Shown: positions 9,114 to 17,520 of the stretch, one piece after another
How positions within the stretch are numbered: position 1 is the first letter of the stretch
Layout: every line of letters starts with the position of its first letter
From: CAWFSE01 sp963697565
GTDB lineage: Bacteria; Actinomycetota; Actinomycetes; CAVWCF01
Length of the DNA stretch: 64,000 bases
Assembly: GCA_963697565.1 (NCBI GenBank)
Contig: CAVOOM010000006.1
Span: 1-64,000 of the forward strand
Direction: 5' to 3'
Notes under the pieces: model-generated
Told to the model about the DNA's origin: nothing
Seen by the model: only the letters and a program-made list of their open reading frames with translations
The model's database searches: none
Translations under genes and position numbers: made by a program

Positions 9114-9548
9114 TCAGGACTCGAGGTGGACCTTGAGGGCGTTGACGGTGCCGCCCACGAACTTCTTGAAGACGCGCGAGCGGACGAAGCCCGGCGCGTG
9201 CAGCGAGTGGTCGATCTCCAGGGTCAGCGCCACCTCGGTGGTGCCGTCGCCGAGATCGCGTACGTGGTAGGCGCCGTCCTGGCGCTTCATCAGCTTGCTC
9301 TCGACCAGGGTCCACGTCATCGCGTCGTCCTCGTGCTCGTACTCGAGGGTGTAGACGTCCTCGCCGATGCCGGTCTTGGCGTCAAAGCGCGCCGTCGCGG
9401 GCAGCCCGTCCTCGTACTCCTCGAGCAGGGTCGCGGCGTGGATCTCCTTGACCCAGTCGGCCTGGCCCTCCACGTCGCGGATGGTCTCCATCACGGTGTC
9501 GAAGGGCGCCGCGATGACGACGGTCGAGGTGTTCTTGTCGACAGGCAT
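9114..9548 (-). CDS. SRPBCC-family (START-like) protein
   Basis: A 144-residue single-domain protein opening with a beta strand (TSTVVIAAPFDTVMETIRD) typical of the polyketide-cyclase/dehydrase SRPBCC fold, which encloses a hydrophobic ligand pocket; the ligand is unknown. ATG 9548 is preferred over the in-frame start at 9569, because a TACGGT -10 box ends six bases upstream of 9548. The gene is divergent from the acyltransferase gene, whose promoter shares the short gap. Confidence 0.82.
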   Translation of the reverse strand: MPVDKNTSTVVIAAPFDTVMETIRDVEGQADWVKEIHAATLLEEYEDGLPATARFDAKTGIGEDVYTLEYEHEDDAMTWTLVESKLMKRQDGAYHVRDLGDGTTEVALTLEIDHSLHAPGFVRSRVFKKFVGGTVNALKVHLES

Positions 9549-9585
9549 CCCCCGACCGTACCTAGCCAACCCCTACCGTCAGCGC

Positions 9586-10338
9586 ATGCCCGACGTGCTC
9601 TACCCGCCCGCGGTGGCCAGCGCGCAGCTGGCGACGCTGGCGCTCGGGCTGCGGCTGCGCACCGAGGGCACCGGGCACATCCCGCGGTCTGGCCCGGTCG
9701 TGCTGGCCGGCAACCACGTCTCGTACGTCGACTTCGCCTTCCTCGGGATGGCGGCCGCGGCGCGGGGGCGCAAGGTGCGGTTCCTGGCCAAGCAGGACGC
9801 GTTCAGCAACCCCGTGGCCGGGCGGCTGATGCGGGGGATGCGGCAGGTCCCGGTCGACCGCCGGGCCGGCGGCGACGCGTACGGGCAGGCGGTCGGCGCC
9901 CTGCGCGACGGCGAGGCGGTCGGGCTCTTCCCGGAGGGAACGTTCAGCCTGTCGTTCGAGGTGCGGCCGCTGCGCAGCGGCGCGGCCCGGATGGCGATCG
10001 AGGGCGAGGCGCCCCTGGTGCCGGTGGTGATGTTCGGGCCGCAGCGGATCCTGCACTCCCTCGAGCGGGCCGACCTCACGCCGTTCAAGGCGGTGACGAC
10101 CCTCGTCGGCGAGCCGCTCAAGCCGGGGCCCGGCGACGACCCGGCCGAGGTCACCGCGGCCCTGCGCGCCGCCATGACGGCGCTGCTCGACGAGGCGATC
10201 GGCTCGTACCCCGACCTCGGCTGGGGCCGCCAGGCCAAGCGCTGGTGGCTGCCTCGGCGGTGGGGCGGCGGCGCCCCGCTCCCGGAGGAGGTCGCCGCCG
10301 AGGAGGAGGCCGCGGCGCGCGGCGACCACGACGCCTGA
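9586..10338 (+). CDS. Lysophospholipid acyltransferase, PlsC family
   Basis: A 250-residue acyltransferase of the 1-acylglycerol-3-phosphate type. The catalytic HX4D motif is NHVSYVDF and the glycerol-phosphate-binding motif is FPEGTFS. Members transfer acyl chains to lysophosphatidate or related acceptors at the membrane. ATG 9586 follows a TACCGT -10 box by six bases; the frame stays open upstream but without a better start. The C-terminus is acidic (EEVAAEEEAAARGD). The specific acceptor cannot be told from sequence. Confidence 0.87.
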   Translation: MPDVLYPPAVASAQLATLALGLRLRTEGTGHIPRSGPVVLAGNHVSYVDFAFLGMAAAARGRKVRFLAKQDAFSNPVAGRLMRGMRQVPVDRRAGGDAYGQAVGALRDGEAVGLFPEGTFSLSFEVRPLRSGAARMAIEGEAPLVPVVMFGPQRILHSLERADLTPFKAVTTLVGEPLKPGPGDDPAEVTAALRAAMTALLDEAIGSYPDLGWGRQAKRWWLPRRWGGGAPLPEEVAAEEEAAARGDHDA

Positions 10339-10399
10339 GCCGAACCCGACCGGCCGCCCAATGGGCCGGAGCCACGTCGAGCGGCTAGCGTCGCTGCGT

Positions 10400-11401
10400 A
10401 TGGGACTGCGCGCGCACGTCGAGGGGGTGCTGCACCCCGAGGCGTACCACGGCCCGCAACCGGCGACGGCCGGCACGAGCGGCTACTTCGAGGGCTGGTA
10501 CGTCAAGCTCGTCTCCGCCGACCTGGGGCAGCGTTTCGCGGTGATCCCCGGCGTCTTCCTCGGCCCGGACGGGCAGGGCGAGGCGTTCGTCCAGCTGCTC
10601 GACGGCATCGCCGGCCGATCCTGGTACCACCGCTACGACCTCGCCGACTTCGAGGCCGCCTCGGACCGGTACGAGGTGCGCGTCGGGCCCAACACGTTCA
10701 CCCCGCAGGGCGTCCACCTGGAGCTGCCCGACGGCACGCTGTCCGGCGACGCCACGTTCGCGACCCCGCTGCGCCCGTGGCCGGTGACGCGCACCTCGCC
10801 CGGCGTCATGGGCTGGTACGCCTGGACGCCCAAGATGGAGTGCAAGCACGGCGTGGTCTCCCTCGACCACGGGCTGGCCGGATCGCTCACGCACCTCGGC
10901 GAGCCGGTCGACCTGGCCGGCGGCCGCGGCTACGTGGAGAAGGACTGGGGCGCCGCGTTCCCCACGGCGTACGTCTGGATGCAGACCAACCACTTCGGCG
11001 CGGAGGGCATCTGCCTGACGGCATCCACCGCGCTGATCCCTTGGGTGACCGGCACGTTCCGGGGCCACATCGTCGGGCTGCTGCACGAGGGCCGGCTGTG
11101 GCGCTTCACGACGTACACCGGCGCCGAGACGCAGAGCCTGTCGATCGACGACGAGCACGTGCGCTGGACGCTGCGCTCGAAGCGCGGCGCCGTGCTCGAC
11201 CTGGTGGCCGAGCGGCGAGGGGGCGCGCTGCTGCACGCGCCGATCCGCACCGAGATGCACCGCCGCGTCGAGGAGACCCTCGACGCGCGGGTCCACGTGC
11301 GCCTCACCGATGCCGACGGCACGGTGGTGCTGGACGACACCGGGGAGTGCGCCGGCCTGGAGGTCCACGGCGACCTCCCCCGGCTGCTGGCCGGCAGCTG
11401 A
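10400..11401 (+). CDS. Tocopherol-cyclase-like (lipocalin-fold) protein
   Basis: The 333-residue protein has the family opening GYFEGWYVKLV and later segments GRGYVEKDWG and FPTAYVWMQTNHF typical of bacterial tocopherol-cyclase-like proteins (PF14249). Plant members cyclise phytylquinols. Bacterial members lack that pathway and their substrate is unknown, although a hydrophobic ligand is likely. ATG 10400 is chosen because TAGCGT lies eight bases upstream; an in-frame start at 10361 is less likely. The frame is unbroken. Confidence 0.85.
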   Translation: MGLRAHVEGVLHPEAYHGPQPATAGTSGYFEGWYVKLVSADLGQRFAVIPGVFLGPDGQGEAFVQLLDGIAGRSWYHRYDLADFEAASDRYEVRVGPNTFTPQGVHLELPDGTLSGDATFATPLRPWPVTRTSPGVMGWYAWTPKMECKHGVVSLDHGLAGSLTHLGEPVDLAGGRGYVEKDWGAAFPTAYVWMQTNHFGAEGICLTASTALIPWVTGTFRGHIVGLLHEGRLWRFTTYTGAETQSLSIDDEHVRWTLRSKRGAVLDLVAERRGGALLHAPIRTEMHRRVEETLDARVHVRLTDADGTVVLDDTGECAGLEVHGDLPRLLAGS

Positions 11402-11420
11402 CCCTGGCCCTGACGCCGGC

Positions 11421-12764
11421 TCAGCCGCGCGCGAGCGCCCGCAGCTGGTCCCAGTCGGCGACCTTCTCGCGGGCCCGGCCGGAGGCCTCGCCCAGCGCGC
11501 GCTCGCCGGCGTCGATGCGCTGCCAGCCGGCGTAGTCGACCGCCTCGGCCGGCGGCTGCCAGCACTCCGCCGGCCGGTCGCGCGGCAGCGCCCCTGCCTC
11601 GAGGTCGGCCAGCACCGAGCGCGCCGTCTCGGCCGCGTCCGACTTGTTGCTGCCGATCACGCCGGTCGCGCCGCGCTTGACCCAGCCCACGGCGTACTCG
11701 CCGGGCAGCGGGCCGTCCGGCCCGAGCACCCGGCCAGCCTCGTGGCGCAGCGGCTCGCCGTCGACCGCGCCGGGGATCCCCGCGGGCGGCTGCGGCAGGT
11801 AGCCGGTGGCGCTGAGCACGGCCTGCACGGGCAGCGTCAGCTCCGCGCCCGGGGCGGCGCCGGGGCTGACGTCCAGCACCACCAGGCGCTCGACGGACCC
11901 GTCGCCCTCGATGCGGGCCGGGCGCGACCAGAACGAGAAGACCAGCCGGCGGGTGCAGCCCTCGGCCAGCGGCGCCCCCGGCTCCGGCGCGGGGGGCAGC
12001 GTCTCAAGCAGCTCGAGCACGGAGTCCTTGTGCATGCCCTCGCGCTCCGGCCCGAGGGGGCCGGTCCACTGGGGACGCACCGACACCTCGACGCCGGGCA
12101 GCGCGACGAGCTCCTTGAACTCCTTGAAGGTGAACTTGTGCTCGTGCGGCCCCCGGCGCACGCAGACGTAGACCGTGCGCACCGCGCTCGCGCCGAGCAC
12201 GTCGAGGACCGCGGTCGGCACGTCGGTCGGCGCGAAGTGCTCACGGCCGGCGAGCAGGGTGCGCGCGACGTCGATCGCGACGTTGCCGGCCCCCATCACG
12301 GCCACCGACTCCTGGGTCAGGTCGAGCGGCGCGGTGGCGTCGGGGTGCCCGCTGTACCAGGACACGAAGCCGGCGGCCGAGACCGAGCCCGGCAGGTCCT
12401 CTCCGGGCACGCCCATCAGCCGCGGCTCGTCGGCGCCGATCGCGTAGACCACGGCGTCGTACGCGTCGAGCAGCTGCTCGCGGGTCACCGTGCGGCCGAG
12501 CTCGACATCGCCGACGAAGCGCACCCCGGGGCGCTCCAGGGCCCGGGCGAGGCCCTTCTCGACCGACTTGATCTTGCCGTGGTCGGGGGCGACGCCGTAG
12601 CGGAGCAGCCCGTACGGGGTGGGCAGCCGCTCGATGACGTCGACCGCGATCGCGGGGCCCTCCTCAGGCGCACCCGCCAGCAGCGCCTCGACGAAGAAGC
12701 ACGCCGCCGGCCCCGCGCCCACGACGGCCACCTTCACGGCGCCCTCGGGCTGCCCTGCGTTCAC
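11421..12764 (-). CDS. fprA: Ferredoxin/adrenodoxin-type NADP reductase
   Basis: A 447-residue flavoenzyme of the FprA/adrenodoxin reductase family, moving electrons between NADPH and ferredoxin. The FAD-binding GxGxxG is in VAVVGAGPAACFF, the conserved RYGVAPDHGKIK follows, and the NADP-binding site is in VMGAGNVAIDVARTLL. The C-terminal VGWVKRGATGVIGSNKSDA is diagnostic of the family. The frame is intact. The GTG start is preceded by GGGGG; an overlapping five-codon ATG frame just upstream (from 12779) is probably fortuitous. Confidence 0.95.
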   Translation of the reverse strand: MNAGQPEGAVKVAVVGAGPAACFFVEALLAGAPEEGPAIAVDVIERLPTPYGLLRYGVAPDHGKIKSVEKGLARALERPGVRFVGDVELGRTVTREQLLDAYDAVVYAIGADEPRLMGVPGEDLPGSVSAAGFVSWYSGHPDATAPLDLTQESVAVMGAGNVAIDVARTLLAGREHFAPTDVPTAVLDVLGASAVRTVYVCVRRGPHEHKFTFKEFKELVALPGVEVSVRPQWTGPLGPEREGMHKDSVLELLETLPPAPEPGAPLAEGCTRRLVFSFWSRPARIEGDGSVERLVVLDVSPGAAPGAELTLPVQAVLSATGYLPQPPAGIPGAVDGEPLRHEAGRVLGPDGPLPGEYAVGWVKRGATGVIGSNKSDAAETARSVLADLEAGALPRDRPAECWQPPAEAVDYAGWQRIDAGERALGEASGRAREKVADWDQLRALARG

Positions 12765-12839
12765 TGGTCCCCCTGCATGTCAGATCCGAGCACCTGCGGT
12801 CCGAACGGCCCTCCCGGGCCTGACCGAGGCTAGTCGGCC

Positions 12840-12956
12840 CCGCCCCTCGGCGCTCAGAGGCCGCCCCGGCGCGGAGCCGCCGGCCGCGCCCGCGGGGGAG
12901 GCGGGCGGGGCCGGCGGCAGGGGAGGGGCCGAGGGGAGCGGCCCGGCAGCGGGGGG
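12840..12956 (+). other. G-run-rich intergenic segment
   Basis: About 117 bases between the stop of the DUF5666-like gene and the start of fprA. The plus strand carries six or more runs of three to six G within 80 bases, the pattern that can fold into a G-quadruplex. It would be C-rich in the transcript of the flanking minus-strand genes. No gene is visible. Confidence 0.45.
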
Positions 12957-12959
12957 CGG

Positions 12960-13856
12960 TCAGGCCGCCGGGGCAGTGGCCGTGGTCGTGGTCGCCGCTC
13001 CGGCGGTGAAGCCCATCCCCGGGCCGCCGCCGACCATGCGCGCCGCATCGCCGGCCACCAGGTTGTCGACGGTCACGGTCGAGCCGCTCTTGGTGGCGCG
13101 AACACCGACCGCGTCTCCGACCTTGACGTCGCCGATGGCGCCGCCACCGCCGGCGACCCGGATCTTCGAGTCGGCCGTCACGGCGTACTCCTGGGTGAAG
13201 CCGTCGGCGGACTTCACGGTGATCGAGGTCGCGCTCACCGCGGTCACCTCGCCGCGCTGGACAACCAAGGTGGTGAACGTGCCGTCGCTGTTGGGCACGA
13301 TCACCTCGCCGTGCAGGGCGGGGCCTCCGGTGAGGGCGCCCGGCCGCATACCGCCGGGCATCCCGCCCATGCCGCCGGGCCGACCCTGCTGCCCCTGCTG
13401 GCCGGGCGGGGCGAACCCCTGCCCACCGCGGTCGCCGTCGCCGTCCCCATCACGGTCGCCGTTGCGGTCGCCGTTGCGGTCGCCGTCGTCGTCACCGCGG
13501 AAGCCCATGTGCCCGCCGCGGCCGTCGAAACCGTCATCGGAAACCCTGGAGCCCAGAGCGAATCCGGCGCCCGCGACCAGGATCGTCCCAACCGCGGCGG
13601 CCCCCGCGATGAGGCCGATCGTCGTCCAGTTGCGGCCCGAGGCGGGCTGGGCGGGCTGCGGCGCGACCGGAGGCTGGGTGGGCGGCTGGCCGCCGCCCCC
13701 CGGCGCGGGCGGGGACATCGGGGCCGGCTGACCCGAGAGGTCTTGGGTCGGCGCCTCGGCCGGCGGTGGCGTCTCGCCGCCGGCCCACCAAGGGGCGTTC
13801 GGCTGGTCGGGTGGGTTCGAGCCGCCCTCCGCGGGCGGCGTGGTGTTCTCGGTCAT
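12960..13856 (-). CDS. DUF5666-like anchored protein with Asp/Gly repeat
   Basis: 298 residues: a Pro-rich cytoplasmic N-terminus, one transmembrane helix (WTTIGLIAGAAAVGTILVAG), an unusual repeat of DGDRNGDRNGDRDGDGDGD, a Gly/Met/Gln-rich linker and a small beta-rich domain with GEVTAVSATSITVKSADG and KVGDAVGV, the pattern of DUF5666 domains. The repeat might bind cations, but that is inference. ATG 13856 is chosen; it is followed by a typical hydrophilic N-terminus, and an inverted repeat overlaps its ribosome-binding site. Function unknown. Confidence 0.7.
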   Translation of the reverse strand: MTENTTPPAEGGSNPPDQPNAPWWAGGETPPPAEAPTQDLSGQPAPMSPPAPGGGGQPPTQPPVAPQPAQPASGRNWTTIGLIAGAAAVGTILVAGAGFALGSRVSDDGFDGRGGHMGFRGDDDGDRNGDRNGDRDGDGDGDRGGQGFAPPGQQGQQGRPGGMGGMPGGMRPGALTGGPALHGEVIVPNSDGTFTTLVVQRGEVTAVSATSITVKSADGFTQEYAVTADSKIRVAGGGGAIGDVKVGDAVGVRATKSGSTVTVDNLVAGDAARMVGGGPGMGFTAGAATTTTATAPAA

Positions 13857-13861
13857 GGAGA

Positions 13862-13892
13862 CAGGCTCCTCCGTCGACCTGTGAGGAGCCTG
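13862..13892 (-). promoter_or_regulatory. Hairpin covering a ribosome-binding site
   Basis: Perfect 10-bp inverted arms CAGGCTCCTC and GAGGAGCCTG surround an 11-base loop. In the minus-strand mRNA the GGAGGAG that serves ATG 13856 is in the stem. It could be an RNA switch for the DUF5666-like gene or a DNA operator in the divergent region shared with the cyclase gene. Confidence 0.55.
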
Positions 13893-13968
13893 GGAACGGC
13901 ATCGGCCCCCCCTGTCAGCGCCTCCCCGCAATCGCCGCTACTTCCGCACGCTCCGCACGTCGGCGCGC

Positions 13969-13974
13969 TAACGT
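13969..13974 (+). promoter_or_regulatory. -10 box of the leaderless cyclase promoter
   Basis: TAACGT ends six bases before GTG 13981. No ribosome-binding site precedes the gene. Confidence 0.6.
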
Positions 13975-13980
13975 CCGCGG

Positions 13981-16900
13981 GTGGCCGTCGCGTGCGCTCA
14001 ATGCGGAACGGGTGCCCCCGACGGCGCCAAGTTCTGCGTGGAGTGCGGGGCGCCCATCGCTCCTCGCGCCTGCGCGGCGTGCGGCGCCCCGTCGACCGGG
14101 GGCCGGTTCTGCGCCGAGTGCGGAGCCCCGCTCGGGGCTTCGGCCACCGCGCCCGCGACCCCGGCCGCCGGCGCGGTGGCGCGGGCCGACCCGATCGCCG
14201 AGCGCCGGCTCACCACGGTGCTGTTCGCCGACCTGGTCGGCTTCACGACGATCTCCGAGGCGCGCGACCACGAGGAGGTCCGCGAGCTGCTCTCGGGCTG
14301 GTTCGCCGCCACCCGCACTGTGATCGAGCGCTACGGCGGCACCGTCGAGAAGTTCATCGGCGACGCGGTGATGGCCGTCTGGGGGGTGCCGACGGCCAAG
14401 GAGGACGACGCGGAGCGGGCAGTGCGCGCCGGGCTCGAGCTGATCGCGGCCACTCAGGCGCAAGCCGACGACCTGGGGGTGCCTGGCCTCACCATGCGGG
14501 TGGGACTGGTGACCGGCGAGGTCGCGGTGACCCTGGGCGCCACCGGCGAGGGCATGGTCGCCGGCGACGCCGTCAACACCGCCGCCCGGGTCCAGGCCGC
14601 GGCCCCACCGGGCAGCGTGTACGTCGACGACACCACGCGCTCGCTCACCTCCGCGGCCATCGCCTACGAGGACGCCGGCGAGCACGAGCTCAAGGGCAAG
14701 TCCCGGCCGATGCGGCTCTTCGCCGCCCGCGCGGTCGTCGGCTCGGTGCGCGGCACCGAACGCGTCGACGGCCTCGAGGCCCCGATCACCGGCCGCGACC
14801 GTGAGATCAGGCTGCTCAAGGAGCTCTTCCACACCACCGAGGAGACCGGCCGCCCTGCGTTCGTCGTGCTCGAGGGCGAGGCCGGGGTAGGCAAGTCGCG
14901 GGTCGCCTGGGAGTTCGAGAAGTACATCGACGGCCTCACGGCGAGCGTCCGCTGGCATCGCGGACGATGCATCGCGTACGGCGACGGCGTGGCCTTCTGG
15001 GCGCTTGCCGAGGCGGTGCGCGGGCGGCTCGGCCTCACCGATTCGGAGACCGGAGACGCGGTCACCGAGCGGCTGGACGAGGCGCTGGAGCGGTACGTCC
15101 CCGAGGCTGACGAGCGCGTTTGGCTGCGGCCCCGGCTGGCGGTGCTGCTCGGGGTCGCCACCCCCGGAGCCATGCCGCGCGAGGAGCTGTTCGCCGCCTG
15201 GGCCGCGTTCTTCGAGCGCGTCGGCGAAGGGCACGTCGTCGTCCTCGTCCTCGACGACGCCCACCATGCCGATGACGGACTGCTCGACTTCCTCGACCAC
15301 GTGCTGGGCGCCGCCCGGTTCCCAATTTTTGTCCTGGCGCTGGCCCGCACCGGCCTGATGGCCCGCCGCCCCGACCTGGCCGCCAACCGGCGCACGACGC
15401 TGCTGCACCTCGAACCCCTGGAGCCTGCCCAGATGGAGCGGCTGCTCGACGGCCTTGTGGGGGGCCTGCCCGAGGCGGCGCGCACGGTCCTCGTCGATCG
15501 GGCGGAGGGGATCCCCCTCTACGCGGTCGAGACGGTGCGCGCGCTCATCGACCTCGACCTGGTGCTCCCGGTGGGAGGGCGCTACGTGCTGGCCGACGGC
15601 GCCGCCGGTGAGCTGGCCAAGGTGTCCGCGCCCGCCTCGCTGCAGGCCCTGGTGGCCGCGCGGCTGGACTCCCTGGCACCGGCCGAGAGGCGTGTGGTCG
15701 CCGACGCGAGCGTCCTGGGGATGACCTTCACCCAGACCGGGATCCAGGCGCTTGCCTCCGATGTCGCCGACCTCGACGACGTGCTCCGCAGCCTCGTCCG
15801 CAAGCAGTTCGTTTCCGTCGAGACCGACCGCTTCAGCTCCGAGCGGGGCCAGTACCGGTTCGTGCAGTCGGTCGTGCGCCAGGTGGCGTACGACACGCTG
15901 TCCCACCGCGACCGCAAGGCCAGGCACCTCACGGTGGCGGCCCACATCGCCGCCGAGGAGGACCCAGGCGACGACAACGCGCCACTGCTGGCGCAGCACT
16001 ACCTCGATGCCCTCGAGGCCTCCACCGAGTCCGATCCGGACCGAGCCGAGCTGCTCGCCCAGGCGACGGTGATGCTCGAGCGGGCGGCGAACCGGGCCCA
16101 GTCGCTGGGCGCCCCCAGCGAGGCGCTGCGCCTGATGGAGTCCGCGCTCGCCCTCGGACCCGATCCGGCGTCCGCGGCACGGCTGCACCGGGCGGCCTGC
16201 GCGGCGGCCAACGACGCCGCCCAGCCCGCCCGCGGGATCGAGCACGGGACCGCCGCGGTCGCCCTCTACGAGGAGCTCGGCGCGGCCTCCGAAGCCGGCC
16301 TGGCGGCGGCCGAGACCGCCCGCTGCTACCGCGCCAGCGGAGACATGCAGCCCGCCATCGACCTGCTCGGGGTCCACTGGGCCCGCCTGGTCGATGCGCC
16401 CGGGGCCGACCCCGAGGCGCTGCTGCGGGTCGGCGGGCAGCTGTCGGCCGCCCACCAGGACCGTGGGGAGCTCCAGGAGGCCCTCCCCTACCTGGATCGG
16501 GCACTGCCCCTGGCCGAGCGCACGGGAGACTTGGGCGAGTTGGCGGACGCGCTCAACGGCCTGGCGCGGCAGTACACCGGACGGCAGGCGCCCTTCACCG
16601 GCCGCGTCCTGCTCCAGGCGGCGGCCGACGTCAGCCGCCAGCACGGCTCCGCCCGGGTGATGTCGAGGGCCTTGATGAACCTGGCGCTCGAGGAGCTGGC
16701 CCGCGATGTTGATCGCGGGGTCGCGCTCAACCGGGAAGCCTTGGAGGTGGCCCGCAAGTCAGGGGTGGTCGCCTACAGTGCCGTCGCCGCCGCCAACCTC
16801 TGCCTCGCCCTGTGGACCAAAGGGGAGTGGGACGATCTCGCGGCCCTCGTCGCGGAGGGCGAGGACTTCTCGCTCGATCCCACCCTGACGCCGATGCGCT

Positions 16901-17520
16901 TCGCGCTGCAGGCCTGGCTCGCCAGCGCCCGCGGCTCCGCCGCTCCGACGACGGACACCCTGCACGAGGTCGGGGACAGCCTGTCCGATCTGTCCTGGGC
17001 CGCCCACGACTCCCTGCTCGTCGCCCGTGAGTCGGGCGACCTCCGCGAGGCGGCGGCACAAGGAGCCGACTCGGTGCGCTACGCCCTGGGGTGGCAAGGC
17101 CTCGGCGACGACTTCATGCATCTGTGGCCTTCGGCCGTCCAGGCGGCGATCCAGGCGCGCGAGTTCGACCTCGCCACCGAACTCCTCGGGCACGTCGCCG
17201 ACGAGCCCCCGGCGCTGCTGACTCCGGCGCTGGCCGCCCACCTGCCGTGCCTGCGCGGACTGCTCGGCGCAGCCCGCGGCGACGACCCGCACATCGTCGA
17301 GGCCGACCTGCGCCAGGGTGCCGAGGCGATGGCCGCGTACGGCGCGGTGCCTCACGCCGCGCGCGCCCAGCACGCGCTCGGGCAGTGGCTCGCCGACCAG
17401 GGTCGAGCGGACCACGCGGAGCCGTGGCTGGATCTCGCCCGCGCAGCCTACGAGCGGCTCGGGGCCACCGCATGGCTCCGCGAGCTCGGCCTCTCCAAGG
17501 TGAACCAGGACGCACGCTGA
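13981..17520 (+). CDS. Class III adenylate cyclase with AAA ATPase and TPR regions
   Basis: An unbroken 1179-residue signalling protein. Residues 4-50 form two zinc-ribbon-like CxxC pairs. Residues about 75-250 are a class III nucleotidyl cyclase with both metal aspartates (FADLVGFT and EKFIGDAVMAVWG), the adenine-specifying Lys (EKF) and Asp (AGDAVNTAARV), and the Asn/Arg transition-state pair, so it should make cAMP. An AAA/NACHT-like ATPase follows, with Walker A EGEAGVGKS and Walker B VLVLDDAHH, and then a long helical TPR-like region to the C-terminus. There are no transmembrane segments. Its TGA overlaps the ATG of the next gene (TGATG), so the two are co-translated. Confidence 0.92.
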   Translation: MAVACAQCGTGAPDGAKFCVECGAPIAPRACAACGAPSTGGRFCAECGAPLGASATAPATPAAGAVARADPIAERRLTTVLFADLVGFTTISEARDHEEVRELLSGWFAATRTVIERYGGTVEKFIGDAVMAVWGVPTAKEDDAERAVRAGLELIAATQAQADDLGVPGLTMRVGLVTGEVAVTLGATGEGMVAGDAVNTAARVQAAAPPGSVYVDDTTRSLTSAAIAYEDAGEHELKGKSRPMRLFAARAVVGSVRGTERVDGLEAPITGRDREIRLLKELFHTTEETGRPAFVVLEGEAGVGKSRVAWEFEKYIDGLTASVRWHRGRCIAYGDGVAFWALAEAVRGRLGLTDSETGDAVTERLDEALERYVPEADERVWLRPRLAVLLGVATPGAMPREELFAAWAAFFERVGEGHVVVLVLDDAHHADDGLLDFLDHVLGAARFPIFVLALARTGLMARRPDLAANRRTTLLHLEPLEPAQMERLLDGLVGGLPEAARTVLVDRAEGIPLYAVETVRALIDLDLVLPVGGRYVLADGAAGELAKVSAPASLQALVAARLDSLAPAERRVVADASVLGMTFTQTGIQALASDVADLDDVLRSLVRKQFVSVETDRFSSERGQYRFVQSVVRQVAYDTLSHRDRKARHLTVAAHIAAEEDPGDDNAPLLAQHYLDALEASTESDPDRAELLAQATVMLERAANRAQSLGAPSEALRLMESALALGPDPASAARLHRAACAAANDAAQPARGIEHGTAAVALYEELGAASEAGLAAAETARCYRASGDMQPAIDLLGVHWARLVDAPGADPEALLRVGGQLSAAHQDRGELQEALPYLDRALPLAERTGDLGELADALNGLARQYTGRQAPFTGRVLLQAAADVSRQHGSARVMSRALMNLALEELARDVDRGVALNREALEVARKSGVVAYSAVAAANLCLALWTKGEWDDLAALVAEGEDFSLDPTLTPMRFALQAWLASARGSAAPTTDTLHEVGDSLSDLSWAAHDSLLVARESGDLREAAAQGADSVRYALGWQGLGDDFMHLWPSAVQAAIQAREFDLATELLGHVADEPPALLTPALAAHLPCLRGLLGAARGDDPHIVEADLRQGAEAMAAYGAVPHAARAQHALGQWLADQGRADHAEPWLDLARAAYERLGATAWLRELGLSKVNQDAR

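Noticed and set aside
13915..16644. A 909-codon open frame on the minus strand opposite the adenylate cyclase gene
   Set aside because: It is an antisense shadow caused by high third-position GC. The plus-strand frame has complete cyclase, ATPase and zinc-ribbon motifs, while the minus frame has low-complexity composition and no motifs.
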